Assembly: GCA_016291725.1 (NCBI GenBank) | Contig: JAEEYJ010000125.1 | Location: 1 to 7,098, forward strand | Origin: Solobacterium sp. | Lineage (GTDB): Bacteria > Bacillota_I > Bacilli_A > Erysipelotrichales > Erysipelotrichaceae | Direction: 5' to 3' | DNA length: 7,098 nt | Shown: piece by piece, positions 5,561 through 7,098 of the stretch | Numbering within the stretch: the stretch's first letter is position 1 | How the letters are laid out: each line of letters starts with the position of its first letter | Made by a program: the position numbers and the translations under genes | The notes under the pieces: model-generated | Database searches by the model: none | Told to the model about the DNA's origin: nothing | What the model saw: only the letters and a program-made list of their open reading frames with translations

Positions 5561-5567
5561 GAATCCT

Positions 5568-5846
5568 ATGATTAATTACATAGACACGGTTGTTCCTACT
5601 ATCATGCTCGCACCGATCGGCGATGAGGCTGCCCGGGGGATCAACGAGGTCATCGCCCAGATCCGGTCCATCGTCAATCCGATTGCCACGGTGGCGATCA
5701 TCGGCTGCGGTCTGTATTTGCTTCTGGGTTCGGATCCGGTGAATATCAAGCGTGCGAAGTCCTGGGGGCTGTCCATCCTGGTCGGCCTGATCGTCATCAA
5801 CCTCGCGGACATAATTGCCGAGCGGGCGAGTGTACTGGAAGGATGA
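5568..5846 (+). CDS. VirB2/TrbC-like pilin or conjugation membrane protein, 92 aa
   Basis: The 92-residue product has the layout of VirB2/TrbC-type conjugative pilins. An N-terminal amphipathic part (to about residue 33) is followed by a first membrane helix, about 36-54 (VNPIATVAIIGCGLYLLLG). A short basic cytoplasmic loop comes next (SDPVNIKRAKSW, 55-66), then a second helix at about 67-83 (GLSILVGLIVINLADII) and a short polar tail. In type IV secretion systems such proteins sit in the membrane and are assembled into the transfer channel or pilus. The length is typical, and similar small proteins precede VirB4 and VirB6 genes in Firmicutes conjugative elements. Here no other transfer gene lies in the window, and the next gene downstream encodes a lipoprotein. 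The assignment rests on topology and the loop pattern rather than on a unique motif. A holin-like or Maff2-like small membrane protein is the main alternative. Confidence 0.7.
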   Translation: MINYIDTVVPTIMLAPIGDEAARGINEVIAQIRSIVNPIATVAIIGCGLYLLLGSDPVNIKRAKSWGLSILVGLIVINLADIIAERASVLEG

Positions 5847-5965
5847 CCAAGTCCGCAGTGGGAAACAGCTGGAAATCCGACAGCATTCTCCAACAATTCC
5901 TTTTCTGTTCACCCGGAGTTCAGTTTTGCCCTGTATTCTGATTCAAACAAAAGGAGGATAAGGCG

Positions 5966-7098
5966 ATGAAGAAAATACTAGCAGCATGTCTGAGCGGAAT
6001 GCTGTGCCTCTCTCTGGCTGCCTGCAGTGTGCAGACAGAAGAGGAAGCTCCGCAGGAAAGCACCGAAACGGCGGCAGAAGCAGACATCGATACAAAGACA
6101 GTGCTCACCGCAGCGGATATTGCGGTCAATGAAACTCTCGAATCGTCCGAAGGCGGAGGACACGCCATCACGGCAGACGGTGAATCGCTGGCATATACGA
6201 ATACGGCTGTAAACAAGACCGGCAGCTCCAGCGGTGACGAGGCAGACTTCTACGGCGAGAACGCGGCCGTGTTCGCAACGAACGGCGGATCGCTTGATCT
6301 GTCGGATATGGTCATAACGACAGACGGCACCCATGCCAATGCGGTATTCAGCTATGGAGAGGGTACGGTTGTGACGATCAGGGATTCTATCATTGAAACG
6401 TCCGGCAACTGCTCCGGCGGGCTGATGACCACAGGCGGCGGCACAATGATCGCAGACAACCTGTATATCCATACCACCGGCAATTCCTCAGCCGCCATCA
6501 GATCCGACAGGGGCGGCGGAACCGTGACCGTTACAGGCGGCACATATACAACGGAAGGAACGGGATCCCCTGTCATTTATTCCACCGCGGATATCACCGT
6601 GAATGATGCTGAACTGATTTCCACAGCATCCCAGGGCATTGTTGTGGAAGGCAGCAATTCCGTGACACTGAACGATGTGGAGCTGACAGCGGACAACAAC
6701 ACAAAGAACAGCGACAAGTCTGATTTTTATCAGGCAGTCATGATCTACCAGTCCATGTCCGGCGATGCAGCAGAGGGGCTGGCAGGCTTCACCATGAACG
6801 GCGGTACACTGACGAACAAAAACGGTGATGTATTCTTTGTCAACAATACGGTCACAGAGATCAGCCTGAACGATGTAACCATCATCAACGAGGATGAAGA
6901 CGGAGTATTCCTGAGGGCTGCAGCAGCAGGCTGGGGGAATGAGGGATCCAACGGCGGACAGGTAACCCTGACTGCCGCCAGTCAGGAGATCAACGGTGAT
7001 ATCCTGGTTGACAGCGTATCCAACCTGAACCTGATCCTGAAGCAGGTTTCCCTGTTCACCGGCGCCATCAATCCGGATGGTGAGGCTGGTGAAGTCTA
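5966..7098 (+). CDS. Lipoprotein with predicted right-handed beta-helix (partial at right edge)
   Basis: AAGGAGG at 5951-5957 stands eight bases before ATG 5966, and the frame is open for 377 codons to the window end. Residues 1-20 are a type II signal peptide with lipobox LAAC, so Cys20 is the predicted lipidated residue. Residues 21-45 are an acidic Ser/Thr/Glu-rich linker. From about residue 65 the sequence is a run of short strands and turns marked by repeated GG-T and N/D-D-V units. Examples are NGGSLDLSDMVITTDG (106-121), EGTVVTIRDSIIETSG (132-147), GGGTVTVTGGTYTTEG (183-198) and SNSVTLNDVELTADN (230-244). The spacing of about 20-25 residues fits rungs of a right-handed parallel beta-helix. 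Such proteins are surface-exposed and often bind carbohydrate or act as adhesins, but no catalytic residues can be assigned here. It starts 119 bases after the pilin-like gene. That gap shows no terminator and no clear promoter, so co-transcription is possible. Confidence 0.85.
   Translation, partial: MKKILAACLSGMLCLSLAACSVQTEEEAPQESTETAAEADIDTKTVLTAADIAVNETLESSEGGGHAITADGESLAYTNTAVNKTGSSSGDEADFYGENAAVFATNGGSLDLSDMVITTDGTHANAVFSYGEGTVVTIRDSIIETSGNCSGGLMTTGGGTMIADNLYIHTTGNSSAAIRSDRGGGTVTVTGGTYTTEGTGSPVIYSTADITVNDAELISTASQGIVVEGSNSVTLNDVELTADNNTKNSDKSDFYQAVMIYQSMSGDAAEGLAGFTMNGGTLTNKNGDVFFVNNTVTEISLNDVTIINEDEDGVFLRAAAAGWGNEGSNGGQVTLTAASQEINGDILVDSVSNLNLILKQVSLFTGAINPDGEAGEV

Noticed and set aside
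5978..6472. Minus-strand ORF of 164 codons, Cys- and Arg-rich
   Set aside because: It is antisense to the beta-helix lipoprotein, whose + frame has a signal peptide, ribosome binding site and regular repeats.

Overview
The window looks like a Bacillota (Firmicutes) chromosome or integrated element, most likely from a gut-type Clostridia or Erysipelotrichia relative. The reasons are strong AGGAGG-type ribosome binding sites, Gram-positive style lipoprotein signal peptides, compact intrinsic terminators and moderate GC. The species cannot be fixed from the sequence. All genes I accept are on the + strand. A VirB2/TrbC-like pilin gene and several unrecognised small genes suggest an accessory region, possibly part of an integrative conjugative element, but no relaxase, VirB4, VirD4, integrase or transposase lies in the window.

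Layout. Positions 3-548 are the 3' end of an unrecognised gene cut by the left edge. Positions 645-1151 encode an unrecognised 168-residue soluble protein that ends at a strong terminator (1162-1184). Positions 1321-4116 encode a 931-residue lipoprotein. It has a FecR-like domain, then two A-B pairs of Ig-like MBG/YDG repeats. The first B repeat is split by a second FecR-like half-module. The gene is closed by a second terminator (4149-4172) whose 23-bp core is identical to the first. Positions 4191-4400 encode a very basic 69-residue protein that has no visible ribosome binding site and is closed by its own terminator. Positions 4530-5186 and 5204-5413 encode two membrane proteins in an apparent operon, the first with a split zinc ribbon. 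The 154-base gap at 5414-5567 holds two hairpins. It leads into the pilin-like gene at 5568-5846. Positions 5966-7098 are the start of a second lipoprotein, with a predicted right-handed beta-helix, which runs off the right edge.

How the genes may work together is inference. Two large lipid-anchored surface proteins flank a pilin-like membrane protein and a pair of small membrane proteins, so the theme is the cell envelope and surface, with a possible link to conjugation. I see no defence system, CRISPR array, RNA gene or insertion sequence. The most unusual items are the split repeat in the large lipoprotein, the paired terminators around it, and the structured leader before the pilin gene.
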